Counted from the stretch's first letter, positions 17,155-26,410 are shown. The stretch is 35,488 bases of DNA from Methanobacteriaceae archaeon (GCA_020854915.1 JAHKLT010000018.1:1-35488), one strand, 5' to 3'. Made by a program: numbers and translations. Notes: generated by a model from the sequence alone, not told the origin.

Positions 17155-18342
17155 TTATTCTGCGACTAAATTAAGCTTTTTAGCAAGAGGATAAATTGTA
17201 GATCCCTGTAATAATACAGAAATAATAGTTACAAAGAAAACCGTGTTAAAAAGCATAGTTGCACCAGGAACCGAGCTGACAAGAGGATAAAATGCAAATA
17301 CAATTGGAACAGCCCCTTTAATTCCCGTCCACGATAAAAATATTTTAGATTTAGAATCTATATTAAAAGGAATAAGTGTTGTAAAAACAGCTATAGGCCT
17401 AGCTATGAAAATAATAATAACCGCTATTAATAAGCTAATAGCAGCATCAGCTATTAGTTGATTAGGTAAAGTAAATATTCCAAGTAAAATAAACATTACA
17501 ACCTGCATTAGCCATGCCATACCGTCGAAAAACTTAATTTGAGACCGTTTATATCGAATTAGCTTATTACCAATAATCAATGATGCTAAGAAAACTGCTA
17601 AAAATCCATTACCTCCTAAAAATTCAGTAAATGAAAAAGTGAAAACAGCAACACCTATCAAAAGAACAGGATATAATCCATCTACTTCTAATCTAATACG
17701 TTTAATCAATTTAGTAAATCCTATACCAAATAAATAACCTAAAATAGAACCAACAACAAATGATTGTAAGAATATTAAAATAGCATCAACAATAGATGTT
17801 GATGGATTTAATATCATGAAAATAAAAGTAGTTGTTAAAATATATGCTGTTGGATCATTAGTTGCACTTTCAAGTTCTAGAAGACTATCTAACTTATTTT
17901 TAAGTTTTGTATCACTTGATCTAAAAATAGAAAATACAGCCGCTACATCAGTAGAAGATATTGTAGCTGCTACAAGTAAAGATAGTAATAAGTCTACACC
18001 AGTAACTAAATGAAATATATATCCAGTAACAAAAGCAGTTATTAAAACTCCTACAGTCGCAAGCGAAATACCTTCTTTTGCAATAGGTCTCATTTCTTTC
18101 ATTTTAGTTTCCAGCCCACCTGAAAACATTATAATAATCAATGCAAAAATACTTATATATTGCACAATTGTGTAGTTTTCAAGAGTAGGTTGTATAACAG
18201 AACCAAAATCAATGACTAAACCTAATAAAAGAAAAACAATCAAAGTAGGAATCCCTATATAAGAAGAAACCTTACTTAACAAAACACTTAATATTAATAA
18301 CGCACCGAGTCCGAATAATATAAAATTAATTGAGAGAACCAT
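17155..18342 (-). CDS. NhaP2/CvrA-type cation:proton antiporter, membrane domain only
   Basis: A 395-residue integral membrane protein of the CPA1 family with about 11-12 hydrophobic helices. The family core is clear: ISSTDVAAVFSIFRSSD, then the ion-site motif LESATNDPTAYILT, and later FLGGNGFLAVFLASLIIGNK and SWTGIKGAVPIVFAF. It matches NhaP2/CvrA antiporters that exchange K+ or Na+ for H+. Bacterial relatives usually carry C-terminal TrkA-C and CorC-type regulatory domains, which are absent here. The upstream gap of about 410 bp contains an unusual repeat cluster. Which ion is moved is not decidable from sequence. Confidence 0.88.
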   Translation of the reverse strand: MVLSINFILFGLGALLILSVLLSKVSSYIGIPTLIVFLLLGLVIDFGSVIQPTLENYTIVQYISIFALIIIMFSGGLETKMKEMRPIAKEGISLATVGVLITAFVTGYIFHLVTGVDLLLSLLVAATISSTDVAAVFSIFRSSDTKLKNKLDSLLELESATNDPTAYILTTTFIFMILNPSTSIVDAILIFLQSFVVGSILGYLFGIGFTKLIKRIRLEVDGLYPVLLIGVAVFTFSFTEFLGGNGFLAVFLASLIIGNKLIRYKRSQIKFFDGMAWLMQVVMFILLGIFTLPNQLIADAAISLLIAVIIIFIARPIAVFTTLIPFNIDSKSKIFLSWTGIKGAVPIVFAFYPLVSSVPGATMLFNTVFFVTIISVLLQGSTIYPLAKKLNLVAE

Positions 18343-18495
18343 TGTTTTACCACAACATTAAAAAGTTATATTAATATTTTTTTTAGTATGAGTTTCTGAC
18401 AATCCACATCTTACCACCAAAAACAATAGTAAAATCCTTTATTTAATAATTAAGAAATTTTTTTCTTAAAAAAATTAATTTTGACCAACACTCTG

Positions 18496-18692
18496 TATAT
18501 AAAAAGCTTTTTGATACTAATATTATTTAAACATATAAAATACGTTTCGATAACCATTTTATTAAAATATTAATATTTTTTTCTAGCATATAAAAAGCTT
18601 TTCGATAACCATTTTATTAAAATATTAATATATATTAATATTTTTTTTCTAGTATATAAAAAGCTTTTCGATAACCATTTTATTAAAATATT
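18496..18692. repeat. Cluster of TATA-containing imperfect direct repeats
   Basis: Three related units start at 18532, 18587 and 18653, with a decayed fourth at 18496. Units share xATATAAAAAGCTTTTC, GATAACC and ATTTTATTAAAATATT, and the first two end in a T-run plus CTAG. Spacing is 55 then 66 bp. The extra length in the second unit comes from a 26-bp perfect palindrome of AATATTAAT type at 18619-18644; the first unit has a 16-bp version at 18564-18579. Each unit contains a TATA-like box, an AAAAGCTTTT palindrome and a T-tract. The units are far too uneven for a CRISPR. The rest of the 18343-18753 gap shows no gene. Function unknown. Confidence 0.75.
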
Positions 18693-18753
18693 GAAATTAA
18701 ACTAAATTAAATTTTATTTTCACTAAATTTATTGATATTTGAAATCTATTTCA

Positions 18754-19503
18754 TCATTTTAAAGATGAAAATTCTTTTTTAATAGAGATTGCTAAAAAAC
18801 AGGCCGATATAATAGCCAATATAGAAAAAATAACAATTATAAGAATATTTGTAAAAATTAAATTATTATAATCAATAATAACAATCGTTTCTGCAAATAA
18901 ATTATTTAAAAAGTGTGCAAAAATAGGAACTAAAATATTTTGAGATTTAACATACAAAATACACATACAAATTCCAAAAACTATTGCAGAGATAATTCCT
19001 CCAAAATTATGTACAATACCAAATAAAATAGAAGTAATTAAAATAGCTGTAGTAATTTTAAAAACTATATGTAGCCTTTGAAGGAATATTCCTCTAAATA
19101 ATAGCTCTTCAAAAATAGGGGCAACTACAACAGATGATAATAAACTAATACCTAATATAGAACTATCAAAAATATAAGCTAATTCTCCAGATAAAAATGA
19201 TTGTTCTAAAAAATGAGTTATAATTAACATCCCATATGAAAAAAATATATTCAATAAAACTATGATTAAAATTTCTTTAAAAGAAAATTTATCAAATAAT
19301 GTTTTAGATTTAAATATTAAATCTTCCTTACAATTTCTTAATTTATACACAACAAATAAAATTATCCCAATGTAAACCACTATTTCATCGATAGCAAAAT
19401 TTAAAAAGGTTTCAATAGCTAAAATAAATAAGTATAATACTAAGAATATTATCAGTATTTCTATAATTTTTATATGAGATAAAGTTTTGTTTATATAATC
19501 CAT
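18754..19503 (-). CDS. CPBP-family intramembrane metalloprotease
   Basis: A 249-residue protein with about seven to eight membrane helices and the three CPBP (Abi/CAAX-protease-like) motifs: EELLFR (Glu132, Glu133, Arg137), FGIVHNF (His165) and HFLNN (His197, Asn200-201). These residues bind the catalytic metal inside the membrane. Family members process prenylated proteins in eukaryotes and have varied or unknown substrates in prokaryotes, including immunity to peptide toxins. No bacteriocin-like gene is beside it. It stands alone, divergent from purB, with no clear ribosome binding site. Confidence 0.88.
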   Translation of the reverse strand: MDYINKTLSHIKIIEILIIFLVLYLFILAIETFLNFAIDEIVVYIGIILFVVYKLRNCKEDLIFKSKTLFDKFSFKEILIIVLLNIFFSYGMLIITHFLEQSFLSGELAYIFDSSILGISLLSSVVVAPIFEELLFRGIFLQRLHIVFKITTAILITSILFGIVHNFGGIISAIVFGICMCILYVKSQNILVPIFAHFLNNLFAETIVIIDYNNLIFTNILIIVIFSILAIISACFLAISIKKEFSSLK

Positions 19504-19645
19504 AAAACCCCAATATATTAATAATAAATATTTTTAATTTATCAGATATTTAAATTTTTAAAATAAAATTAAATTTATTAAACTTAAAAATTAAAGTATA
19601 ATATATAATTAATTTTTATTATTTTATAAATAAAGGAGAGTAAAA

Positions 19646-20995
19646 ATGGCAATACATCCAATCGAGTTTAGATATGGAACTCCAGAAATGAAAAAAATCT
19701 GGGAATCTGAAAACAAACTACAAAAAATGTTAGATGTTGAATCTGCTCTTGCACAAGCTGAAGGAGAACTTGGAATTATCCCTAAAGAATATGCAGATGA
19801 GATTAAATCAAAGGCTTCTACAAAGTATGTTAAATTAGAACGAGTAAATGAAATAGAAAGTGAAACAAAACATGATATAGCTGCACTGGTTAAAGGACTT
19901 GGAGAGCAATGTGATGGTGATGCTGGAGAATATGTACATTTTGGAGCAACTTCTAATGATGTAGTAGATAGTTCTAATTCATTATTACTTAAAGAATCTA
20001 TTGAAGTTATTGAAAAAAAAATAGAAGAGCTTGCAAAAGTTTTACTAAAATTAACAAAAGAAAATAAAGATAAAGTAGCTATTGGAAGAACACATGGTCA
20101 ACATGCACTACCAACAACATATGGCATGAAATTTGGTATATGGGCTGATGAAATTTATAGACAATATGAAAGACTTCAAAATGCAAAAAAAAATGTTTGT
20201 GTTGGAATGATGGATGGTGCAGTTGGGACTACTGCAGCTCTTGGTGAAGATGGTTGGAATATTCATAAAAAAGTATCTGAAATTTTAGGATTAAATCCTG
20301 CAACAATTACTAATCAAGTTGTTCAAAGAGACAACCATCTAGAATTCATTATGGTTCTTGCAAATATAGCTACTACACTAGATAAAATATCTTTAGAAGT
20401 TAGAAATTTACAAAGAACTGAAATAATGGAACTTGGTGAATATTTTGACCCTGAAAAACAAGTTGGTAGTAGTACAATGCCACATAAAATGAATCCGATA
20501 ACTGCTGAGAGAATAGGTGGAGTTTCAAGAATTATAAAATCATATGTTTTAGCAGCTATGGAAAATAATCCATTATGGCATGAGAGAGATTTAACAAATT
20601 CCTCATGTGAGAGAATAATGTTTCCAGAAGCTTGTATATTAACTGATTATATTCTTCAATTAACAATAAAATTAATGAATAATCTAGTCTTCTATGATAA
20701 TAATATTGAGAAAAATCTTAACTTAACTAATGGTTTAATAATGGCTGAAAGATTAATGGCAGAACTTACAAGAAGTGGAATGGGAAAACAAACTGCATAT
20801 GGAATCGTTAGAAAAAATGCTATTAAAGCGAACAAAGAAGGAAAGTTATTAAGTGATTTAATATTAGAAGATGATAATGTTAAAAATTTCTTAAATAAAG
20901 AAGATGTAGAAAAAATTATGAATCCAAATACTTATATTGGATCTTCTTCTATTATAATTAATGAATTAATTGAAAAATCAGAAAAATGGTTTTAA
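19646..20995 (+). CDS. purB: Adenylosuccinate lyase
   Basis: A 449-residue fumarase/aspartase-superfamily enzyme that releases fumarate in two purine steps (SAICAR to AICAR, and adenylosuccinate to AMP). It starts MAIHPIEFRYGTPEMKKIW. It has HFGATSNDVVDSS, GRTHGQHALPTTYG and the flexible signature loop GSSTMPHKMNP (274-284) containing the catalytic serine. AAAGGAGAG precedes the ATG. A TATA-like TTTATAAA lies close upstream, with another TATA-like run near 19600. The next gene follows after 9 bp with its own GGTGATAAA, so the two are probably co-transcribed. Confidence 0.97.
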   Translation: MAIHPIEFRYGTPEMKKIWESENKLQKMLDVESALAQAEGELGIIPKEYADEIKSKASTKYVKLERVNEIESETKHDIAALVKGLGEQCDGDAGEYVHFGATSNDVVDSSNSLLLKESIEVIEKKIEELAKVLLKLTKENKDKVAIGRTHGQHALPTTYGMKFGIWADEIYRQYERLQNAKKNVCVGMMDGAVGTTAALGEDGWNIHKKVSEILGLNPATITNQVVQRDNHLEFIMVLANIATTLDKISLEVRNLQRTEIMELGEYFDPEKQVGSSTMPHKMNPITAERIGGVSRIIKSYVLAAMENNPLWHERDLTNSSCERIMFPEACILTDYILQLTIKLMNNLVFYDNNIEKNLNLTNGLIMAERLMAELTRSGMGKQTAYGIVRKNAIKANKEGKLLSDLILEDDNVKNFLNKEDVEKIMNPNTYIGSSSIIINELIEKSEKWF

Positions 20996-21004
20996 GGTGA
21001 TAAA

Positions 21005-21856
21005 ATGTCAGATTTAAAAAATATAAAAGAAATAGAACTTTCTTCATCAACAATAATTGGAAGTGGGATTTTTAAACTATTTGGTGTTCTATTTGCAATT
21101 GTTATATTGATTATTGCTGGAATATATGGAGGGATAAATGCAGTTACAGGTTTTATATCTATAGCATGTACAATAATATTTGGAGCAATAATATTCGGTG
21201 TGTTTAACACATTTACACAAACTTATTTATACAATTTTTTTTCAAAAAAGTTAAGCCCAATATCTTTTAATATAAAAGACAATAAGACTATTGAAAGGAT
21301 TTCTGCATTACCTGCAGCTATAATAATCAGTTTGATTTCATTGATTATTTTAGTTATATGTTTTTTAGCTAGTAATTTTATATTGCAAATGCTTTTAACT
21401 TCAATTATACAAATAATGATGTTTTCAGGACAAAGTAACTTAGCACTTTTATTATACCAATATTTTAATGTGTTTAGTAATCCACTATCCATTATTTTAG
21501 TCCTCATCGGATCATATATCACTATATTTGTAACAGTAGCAATTTCAGCAACATTATACAATGAATTATCAAGTAAAATACTTCAAATAAAAGTGAAATT
21601 AAGTTCAGATGGAAATTATACATCTTTAGACTATGTTAAACCTTTAAATTTAGCTATAATATCTGCAATCATTGCATTAATTGTAAGTATAATTTTTGGG
21701 ATGGTAATTGCATTGTATACAGGATCTTTCTTAATAATAGCTATTAATGGAGTTATAGGTTTTGTTTTTGGATTTATAATAACAAGTTTAATAGCTATTT
21801 TTTATAATTACTTGTCTAAATTTGTTGGACCTATAAAAATAAAATTAACTGATTAA
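21005..21856 (+). CDS. Multi-pass membrane protein of unknown function
   Basis: A 283-residue protein with about six hydrophobic helices (around residues 25-45, 48-75, 98-125, 150-180, 210-235 and 240-265). They are separated by short Lys/Ser loops. A second copy of a similar pattern (FNTFTQTYLYNFFSKKLSPISF; ISATLYNELSSKILQIKVKL; FYNYLSKFVGPIKIKL) suggests internal repetition of helix pairs followed by amphipathic strands. No catalytic motif is visible and I do not recognise a family with confidence; a Yip1-like or DUF-type membrane protein is possible. The excellent GGTGATAAA ribosome binding site 3 bp before the ATG and the 9-bp gap to purB support translation. Confidence 0.65.
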   Translation: MSDLKNIKEIELSSSTIIGSGIFKLFGVLFAIVILIIAGIYGGINAVTGFISIACTIIFGAIIFGVFNTFTQTYLYNFFSKKLSPISFNIKDNKTIERISALPAAIIISLISLIILVICFLASNFILQMLLTSIIQIMMFSGQSNLALLLYQYFNVFSNPLSIILVLIGSYITIFVTVAISATLYNELSSKILQIKVKLSSDGNYTSLDYVKPLNLAIISAIIALIVSIIFGMVIALYTGSFLIIAINGVIGFVFGFIITSLIAIFYNYLSKFVGPIKIKLTD

Positions 21857-21867
21857 AAGTCAGTTAA
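21845..21867 (+). terminator. Hairpin at the end of the purB operon
   Basis: TTAACTGA and TCAGTTAA form a perfect 8-bp stem whose loop contains the TAA stop of the membrane protein gene. A weak T-rich stretch (ATTCTTTTAAATTTTATT) follows. It may mark the 3' end of the transcript. Confidence 0.35.
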
Positions 21868-22055
21868 AATATTCTTTTAAATTTTATTAAAATAATGAGA
21901 AAATAAATAATATTTAATTTATATAAAAATATGAGAATATTTTTTAGTTTTCTTATTAAAAAATAAGTTAATTTAAGAAAAAATAATGATATGATTAAAA
22001 ATTTTTAAATGAAATATAAAAGAAAACCTTTATATACTACATGAAATATATCAAT

Positions 22056-22370
22056 TTATGTTAAAAAGAGAAGGATAATTTTATTATATTATAATCCCCA
22101 ATATGAAAAATTTTATTTATTCATTGATTATCAAATATTTTATATTATTATTCGACATTAATTAATCAGTTTATTGTAGTCATTCGTAATAATAAAATTA
22201 AAATTATTACACCACCCCCTTTACCCAAATAATTACAATAAACGATTGATTATATAAAAAACCTTTAAAAATTTATCCTCTTATTTAATAAAAATTATTG
22301 AAATGTTGTATCAAACGGAAAAACACGAAAAATTTACCTTCTCTTTTTACACATTATTTTTCTGTTTTTA
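22056..22370 (+). ncRNA. Possible small RNA in the 523-bp gap between convergent genes
   Basis: The gap 21857-22379 has no convincing coding frame, yet it contains a strong promoter-like AAACCTTTATATACT (TATA about 22030-22037). Between the predicted start near 22056 and a pyrimidine/T-rich end (22337-22371) lies a 7-bp stem, AATTATT (22202-22208) with AATAATT (22227-22233). Its loop is C-rich (ACCACCCCCTTTACCC), standing out in an otherwise AT-rich region. Such a loop could pair with G-rich ribosome binding sites. The 13-mer TAAAAAGAGAAGG (22062-22074) recurs inverted at 22337-22349. Transcription is a guess; the region could instead be a small mobile-element remnant. Confidence 0.25.
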
Positions 22371-22379
22371 TTAATTAAA

Positions 22380-24821
22380 CTAATTTATACTTTTTATAGG
22401 TGGCACATATCTTTTAAGTGCTAATGATAATGATATAACAGTTACAGAACTTAATGCCATAGCTAAAGCTGCCCATTCAGGCATGAAAACTATTCCAAAT
22501 GAAGGATATAAAATTCCAGCAGCTACTGGTATTAAAATACCATTATAAGCAAATGCCCAGAAAATATTTTGTTTAATTCTTTTCATTACTTTCTTTGAGA
22601 ATTGAATTGCTGCAACAACATTCTCTAGATCTCCTTCCATAACAACAATATCTCCACTTTCCATAGCTATATCTGTACCATTTCCCATAGCTACTCCAAT
22701 ATTAGCTTGAGTTAGTGCAGGAGCATCATTAATACCATCTCCAACAAATATAACTTTATTATTTTCATTTTGAATAGACTTTACAATATTCAACTTATCA
22801 TCAGGCAAAACATTAGCTTCAATGTTATCAATTCCAACTTTAGTTCCAACATCTTTAGCTGTTTTTTCATTATCTCCAGTTAACATGTATGTTTTAGTGT
22901 CCATTTTATGTAATTCTTCAATAGTTCTTTTAGAATTATCCTTAATTTTATCGGATAATGTAATAATTCCTTTTATATCATTGTTAATAACTAAAAATAT
23001 AGTTGTTTTATTTTTATTTACTAAATTTTCAAAATCTTTTAAAACATCTCCATTAATGGATATATTTCTACTTTCTAAAAGAGTTAAATTACCAACTAAA
23101 ACATCATCTCCATCAACAGATCCATAAATCCCTTTACCAGATAAATTTTCAAATTCATCAACATCAAACATTTTTAAATCCATTTCCCTAGCTTTATTTA
23201 AAATAGCTTTAGCTATTGGATGATTAGAATTTTTTTCAAGACTTGCAATATATTTTAATGTTTCTTCATTAGAAAAATCATAAGATAAAATATCATCAAC
23301 AACAGGTTTCCCCTCTGTAATTGTGCCTGTTTTATCAAAAGCAACAACATTAGCTTTTCCAGTGTTTTCTAAAGCATCACCATCTTTAATCAAAATACCA
23401 TATTCTGCAGCCCTACCTGTTCCAACTGTAACTGCTGTTGGAGTTGCAAGACCCAATGCACAAGGACATGCAACGACTAAGATAGATATTAAAGTAGTTA
23501 ATGCAAATAATAAAGTAGAATTTAAAATAAAATACCATGTTAAAAAAGTAACTATAGCTATAACAAAAACTACTGGAATAAAATAGCTAACTGCTGTATT
23601 AGCAATTTTTTGAACAGGTGGTCTTGAACTTTGAGCTTTTTCTACTAAAGTAATTATTTGAGATAGTACAGTTTCTTTTCCAATTTTTTTAGCAATAATT
23701 TTTAAAACACCATCTTGATTAATAGTTCCTGCAAAAATATTATCTCCTTTTTTAACAGTTCTAGGAATAGGCTCACCATTAATCATAGATTCATCAATAT
23801 AACTATTTCCTTCAAAAATTTCACCATCAACAGGTATTTTATCTCCTGGCTTTACAATTAAAATGTCATCAATATTAATATCAGAAATAGGTATTGTTTT
23901 TTCCTCTAAAACATTATCATTTTCATCTAAAATAAGTAATATGGCATTTTTAGGCTGAAGACCTATTAATTCTTTAATAGCTGTAGAAGTTTTATTTTTA
24001 GCTTTTGCTTCTAAATACCTACCAATAAGCAAAAAAGAGGGGAGCATAATAGCTGATTCATAAAACATGAATGTATGATCCAATACAATGTGAAATGTTC
24101 CAAGAACACTTGATATAAAAGCAACAACAATACCCATAGAATACATAACATCCATATTAAGATTTTTATGTATTAATCCATTGAATCCTGCTTTTAAAAT
24201 AGGTAATGACACATAGATAAAAGGAATTATAGAAATTATAAGAGATAGAAGTCCCATTGAAAGTCCAAAAATATCTACATGTACATACATTAGAATCATT
24301 AGAATAGCTGAAAAAATAATTCCTACAACAATCCTATTTCTTTTATCTTTTAGGTCTGCTTTATAAATTTCTTCTTCATTTACATCAGATTGTCCTTTGA
24401 TTCCTAAAACTTTAAATCCTAAAGAATTAATCACTTCCTCCATTTCATCAAGAGTAACATTATCTTTATTATATAAAATTGTAGCAGTATTAGAAGTTAA
24501 ATCTGCTTGAGCTTTAAATACGCCATTAAGATTCATTAAAGCTTTTTCTACATTTATAACACAAGAAGCACAATGCATACCTTCGATCTGTAATATAATT
24601 TCATCAGTTCTAGTTTTAAAACCTAATGATTCAACAGCTTCATTAATTTCATCAAAAGACAGCTTTTTAGAATCCGCTGCTAAGTGTAACTTATTAGTGT
24701 TTAAATCAGCACTGACTTTTTCAACACCATCAATTTTTTCAAATTTCTTATTTAAATTTAAAACACAGGAGGCACAATGCATACCTTCAATTGGAACATC
24801 CATATCTTTAATTTTAGACAT
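22380..24821 (-). CDS. copA: Cu+-exporting P1B-type ATPase
   Basis: An 813-residue copper pump. Two N-terminal metal-binding domains each carry GMHCASC (Cys16/Cys19 and Cys84/Cys87). The transmembrane CPC is at 452-454 (VACPCALGLATP), the phosphorylated Asp496 is in DKTGTITEGK, followed by NHPIAKA and GDGINDAP. Tyr-Asn in the seventh helix (FAYNG) and Met-x-x-Ser-Ser in the eighth (MALSS) are the copper-type signature, unlike the Cd/Zn ATPase at 781. The start follows the copZ stop by 14 bp, so copZ-copA form an operon. Control is presumably through the duplicated promoter upstream of copZ. No CsoR- or CopY-type copper sensor gene is adjacent. Confidence 0.96.
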   Translation of the reverse strand: MSKIKDMDVPIEGMHCASCVLNLNKKFEKIDGVEKVSADLNTNKLHLAADSKKLSFDEINEAVESLGFKTRTDEIILQIEGMHCASCVINVEKALMNLNGVFKAQADLTSNTATILYNKDNVTLDEMEEVINSLGFKVLGIKGQSDVNEEEIYKADLKDKRNRIVVGIIFSAILMILMYVHVDIFGLSMGLLSLIISIIPFIYVSLPILKAGFNGLIHKNLNMDVMYSMGIVVAFISSVLGTFHIVLDHTFMFYESAIMLPSFLLIGRYLEAKAKNKTSTAIKELIGLQPKNAILLILDENDNVLEEKTIPISDINIDDILIVKPGDKIPVDGEIFEGNSYIDESMINGEPIPRTVKKGDNIFAGTINQDGVLKIIAKKIGKETVLSQIITLVEKAQSSRPPVQKIANTAVSYFIPVVFVIAIVTFLTWYFILNSTLLFALTTLISILVVACPCALGLATPTAVTVGTGRAAEYGILIKDGDALENTGKANVVAFDKTGTITEGKPVVDDILSYDFSNEETLKYIASLEKNSNHPIAKAILNKAREMDLKMFDVDEFENLSGKGIYGSVDGDDVLVGNLTLLESRNISINGDVLKDFENLVNKNKTTIFLVINNDIKGIITLSDKIKDNSKRTIEELHKMDTKTYMLTGDNEKTAKDVGTKVGIDNIEANVLPDDKLNIVKSIQNENNKVIFVGDGINDAPALTQANIGVAMGNGTDIAMESGDIVVMEGDLENVVAAIQFSKKVMKRIKQNIFWAFAYNGILIPVAAGILYPSFGIVFMPEWAALAMALSSVTVISLSLALKRYVPPIKSIN

Positions 24822-24835
24822 TTTACCATTTTAAA

Positions 24836-25051
24836 TTATTTTTCCATTGAAAAACCTGCGTCCTCCACAGATTCTTCAATATCTCCATTAGAAACTTTAT
24901 CCTTATCATAATCTAATTTTACAATACCAGTTTCTAAATCTGCTTTAGCATCATCAACACCATCTAATTCTTTTAAAGAATTTTCAACAGCTAAAACACA
25001 AGAATTACATTTTAATCCATTAACTTTTATTTCACAATTATCATTTGACAT
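24836..25051 (-). CDS. copZ: Copper chaperone, HMA domain (CopZ-like)
   Basis: A 71-residue single heavy-metal-associated domain with GLKCNSCV (Cys15 and Cys18) binding Cu(I). It has the beta-alpha-beta-beta-alpha-beta pattern and ends EDAGFSMEK. It probably hands copper to the N-terminal domains of CopA encoded 14 bp downstream. Lys14 replaces the more usual His/Thr before the first cysteine. An in-frame GTG at 25060 would add three residues but overlaps the ribosome binding site. The ATG at 25051 follows AGGAG at good spacing and is taken as the start. Confidence 0.92.
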   Translation of the reverse strand: MSNDNCEIKVNGLKCNSCVLAVENSLKELDGVDDAKADLETGIVKLDYDKDKVSNGDIEESVEDAGFSMEK

Positions 25052-25078
25052 AATAAACACTCCTATAATATTTAATAT

Positions 25079-25165
25079 ATAATATATTATTTAACTAAGA
25101 TAAATATTTTGGCATGTCTAAATAATATATTATTTAACTAAGATAAATATTTTGGCATGTCTAAA
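25079..25165 (-). repeat. 43-bp tandem duplication carrying the copZ promoter/operator
   Basis: Positions 25079-25121 are repeated exactly at 25122-25164. Each copy holds the element TTTAGACATGCCAAAATAT (minus strand) followed by a TATA-like ATATTTAT. The element nearly matches the one at the methyltransferase promoter (4027-4050). The proximal copy would start transcription near 25077, with a leader of about 26 bases; the distal copy near 25120. The exact identity of the two copies points to a recent duplication. It lies between the amidohydrolase stop (25181) and copZ. Confidence 0.9.
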
Positions 25166-25180
25166 AATTATATTTAAATT

Positions 25181-26401
25181 TCAATAGACATCAAGATTTT
25201 TAACAATATCTCCATCTTGTAAAATTAGGTTAATATTATCAGGATTTGTTAAAACTTTTATATTATCTAAAGGATTATCATTAACAAGAATCATATCAGC
25301 TATTTTACCATTTTTAATAGATCCTATCTTATCAGCTAAATTCATAAAATTAGCAGCTCCAATAGTACCTGATGAAATAGCTTCATTTTCATCTAATCCC
25401 ACATTAGTTAATAATTCTAATTCTTTAAGATTATTTCCATGAGAAATAACACCTGAATCAGTCCCTAAAAGAATATTTACACCTACATCATAAGCTAAAC
25501 TTATATTTTCTTTATGTACTTTAGCTAATTCTTTTACTTGTAATTTCTTTTCTTTTTCTAAAGAAGAACATTTATTTAAAGTATCAATAACTAATAAAGT
25601 AGGAACTAAATCAATATCTTTTTCTTTCATTTTTATAGCTGATGATTTATCAATAAAAGTCCCATGTTCAATTGAGTCCATACCTACAGCTATTGCATTA
25701 TTAATTCCACTTAATCCATGAGCATGAGCTGAAACTTTAAGCCCTTTATTTTTTGCTTCAAATAAAATTGTTTTGAGTTCTTTTTTATTAAATTGAGGAA
25801 CATCAGGAGAATCATTATCACTTATTATCCCACCTGTAGCCATTACTTTAATAAAATCAGCACGAGCCCTTATTATTTCTCTAGTTTTTTTTAAAACTCC
25901 TTCCACACCATCACAAATAGCTTTTGGCATTCCAGGATACAATAATTCCATATCGAAACCAGAATTATAATAATGATCATAATGCCCCCCAGTAATTGAT
26001 AAAGCAGTAACAGAAATTTGTAATTTTGGAGAAGGGAATAATTTATTATTACTAGCTATTTTAACACCATAATCTGCTAGTCCACAATCTCTAATAGTTG
26101 TTACACCAGATTCTAAAGTAAGTCTCATATTATCTAATGCATTATAAAAATGCATAGCTAATGGATTTTTCATATAGTCTACCTTATCAAAACCATTAGC
26201 CATAATATGATTATGCATATCAATAAAACCAGGAAGAATATAATTATCATTACCTTCAATAATTTTAACATTATCTGAAGTATTAATTTTAGTTTTAGAA
26301 ATTTCTTTTATAATATTATCTTTAATAAGAATGTTACAGTTATTTAAAATATCAATATTTGGATTAATTAAATTAATATTATTTATTAATATTTGAGACA
26401 T
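25181..26401 (-). CDS. Metal-dependent amidohydrolase (imidazolonepropionase/prolidase-like)
   Basis: A 406-residue amidohydrolase-superfamily enzyme of the COG1228 type. Metal ligands appear in order: GFIDMHNH (His63, His65), a likely carboxylated Lys in DFIKVMATGG (near 189), SAHAHG and IEHG for the further histidines, and LLGTDSG with the catalytic Asp. The C-terminus returns to the small beta-domain (GSIKNGKIADMILVNDNPL). Relatives act as Xaa-Pro dipeptidases or on cyclic amides; the substrate is not predictable here. AAGGGA precedes the ATG. It follows the aconitase-X small subunit gene by 9 bp and is probably read with it, though a functional link is not obvious. Confidence 0.88.
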   Translation of the reverse strand: MSQILINNINLINPNIDILNNCNILIKDNIIKEISKTKINTSDNVKIIEGNDNYILPGFIDMHNHIMANGFDKVDYMKNPLAMHFYNALDNMRLTLESGVTTIRDCGLADYGVKIASNNKLFPSPKLQISVTALSITGGHYDHYYNSGFDMELLYPGMPKAICDGVEGVLKKTREIIRARADFIKVMATGGIISDNDSPDVPQFNKKELKTILFEAKNKGLKVSAHAHGLSGINNAIAVGMDSIEHGTFIDKSSAIKMKEKDIDLVPTLLVIDTLNKCSSLEKEKKLQVKELAKVHKENISLAYDVGVNILLGTDSGVISHGNNLKELELLTNVGLDENEAISSGTIGAANFMNLADKIGSIKNGKIADMILVNDNPLDNIKVLTNPDNINLILQDGDIVKNLDVY

Positions 26402-26410
26402 AAAAATCCC

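Noticed and set aside
18496-18692. CRISPR-like array
   Set aside because: Units are uneven (36, 55 and 66 bp), there are no unique spacers of constant size, and no cas gene is present.
22105-22170. Short open frame MKNFIYSLIIKYF on the plus strand
   Set aside because: Only about 20 codons with no ribosome binding site and pure AT-rich composition; chance is enough to explain it.
22202-22233. G-quadruplex on the minus strand (GGGTAAAGGGGGTGGTG)
   Set aside because: Only two runs of three or more G are present; the last runs are too short for a stable quadruplex.
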